The notes below the pieces were generated by a model, which made no database searches, was not told the DNA's origin, and was given only the letters and a program-made list of their open reading frames with translations. From Oceanobacillus profundus (GTDB lineage: Bacteria > Bacillota > Bacilli > Bacillales > Amphibacillaceae), in the NCBI RefSeq assembly GCF_003515705.1, contig NZ_QWEH01000017.1:1-64000 (forward strand): DNA of 64,000 nucleotides. The letters are read 5' to 3'. Below, piece after piece: positions 63,787-64,000 of the stretch. Position numbers and translations under genes: made by a program. How positions within the stretch are numbered: the stretch's first letter is position 1; the number at the start of each line of letters is the position of its first letter.

Positions 63787-64000
63787 ATGAAGAAAGTTAT
63801 TTTATTTGCTGCAACATTACTATTTGCAGTAGTTTTAGCAGCTTGTGGTGATCAGACGGAAGAAAGTGATGCTTCTACAGAAGGCGCTAATTCTAGTGAT
63901 ACAACAGAAAATGAATCTATTGAAAAATTGTCCATTGGATTTGTACCTTCTCGTGAACCAGAGGAAATTATTACTGCTACAGAACCGTTAAAGGAGTTAT
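63787..64000 (+). CDS. Phosphate/phosphonate ABC transporter binding lipoprotein, N-terminus (cut by window end)
   Basis: The first 71 residues show a lipoprotein signal peptide with lipobox LAAC (Cys 20), an acidic, Ser/Thr-rich linker, and then KLSIGFVPSREPEEIITATEPL, the opening of PhnD-type substrate-binding proteins for phosphonate or phosphite. The frame is open at the window end, so transporter partners lie outside. AGGAGG precedes the ATG. The upstream PhoP-box-like repeats suggest induction by phosphate starvation. Confidence 0.85.
   Translation, partial: MKKVILFAATLLFAVVLAACGDQTEESDASTEGANSSDTTENESIEKLSIGFVPSREPEEIITATEPLKEL

Overview
The window looks like the chromosome of a low-GC, endospore-forming Firmicute of the Bacillaceae, probably near Oceanobacillus, Virgibacillus or Lentibacillus. 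The evidence is the gene content (sigW-rsiW, cdaA-cdaR-glmM, a glmS ribozyme, a Spo0E-like peptide, HssRS-HrtBA, maf, yitT, rph), strong AGGAGG-type ribosome sites, and frequent GTG and TTG starts. No species can be fixed from the sequence alone. Most assignments come from recognising motifs and remembered family sequences by eye; no database search was run.

Layout. 0-6 kb: the end of an IS30 element directly before a purine permease, then minus-strand housekeeping genes (EamA transporter, RDD protein, cytidine-deaminase-like protein, YwaF-type membrane protein, fabI). 5.8-6.6 kb: six tRNA genes (Glu, Val, Thr, Tyr, Gln, Lys). 6.8-11.2 kb: a four-gene mevalonate-pathway cluster (mvaA, mvk, mvaD, pmk), notable because many Bacillaceae rely on the MEP route. 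11.3-16.6 kb: a small Spo0E-like gene, then sigW-rsiW with a textbook SigW promoter, then cdaA-cdaR-glmM. 16.7-23.5 kb: a haem-stress block (hssR, hssS, hrtB, hrtA with an HssR-type direct repeat), an S9 peptidase and a GNAT; this lies between glmM and glmS. 23.6-25.8 kb: glmS with its ribozyme. CdaA/CdaR/GlmM and GlmS together link c-di-AMP signalling to amino-sugar supply for the wall.

25.8-41 kb is an accessory region full of non-coding repeats and remnants. It has an ECF sigma, PadR-like regulator and SEDS polymerase operon with its own ECF-type promoter; an IS110-family remnant that keeps its non-coding leader; a run of small genes (DUF2975 protein, YozG-like HTH, tiny membrane proteins, a histidine phosphatase, a CxxC protein) separated by related short hairpin repeats; and a minus-strand three-gene operon (coiled-coil protein, McrB-like AAA+ ATPase, DUF2357/PD-(D/E)XK nuclease) that is probably a modification-dependent, McrBC-like defence system of unusual composition. 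A broken UvrD-type helicase fragment lies beside it.

41-64 kb: an unknown membrane protein; an ABC transporter with a PadR regulator and a 29-bp perfect palindrome; a MerR/alcohol dehydrogenase pair with a 19-bp-spacer promoter; YitT; rifamycin phosphotransferase (rph); maf; a GNAT; a PLP aminotransferase; convergent GGDEF and EAL proteins; an ArsR-SRPBCC fusion with two operators; a flavin reductase; an IS3 remnant; a ROK regulator with a perfect palindrome; maltose acetyltransferase; a nitronate-monooxygenase-like flavoprotein; a NorA-like efflux pump; and, cut by the window end, a phosphonate-type binding lipoprotein behind a PhoP-box-like triple repeat.
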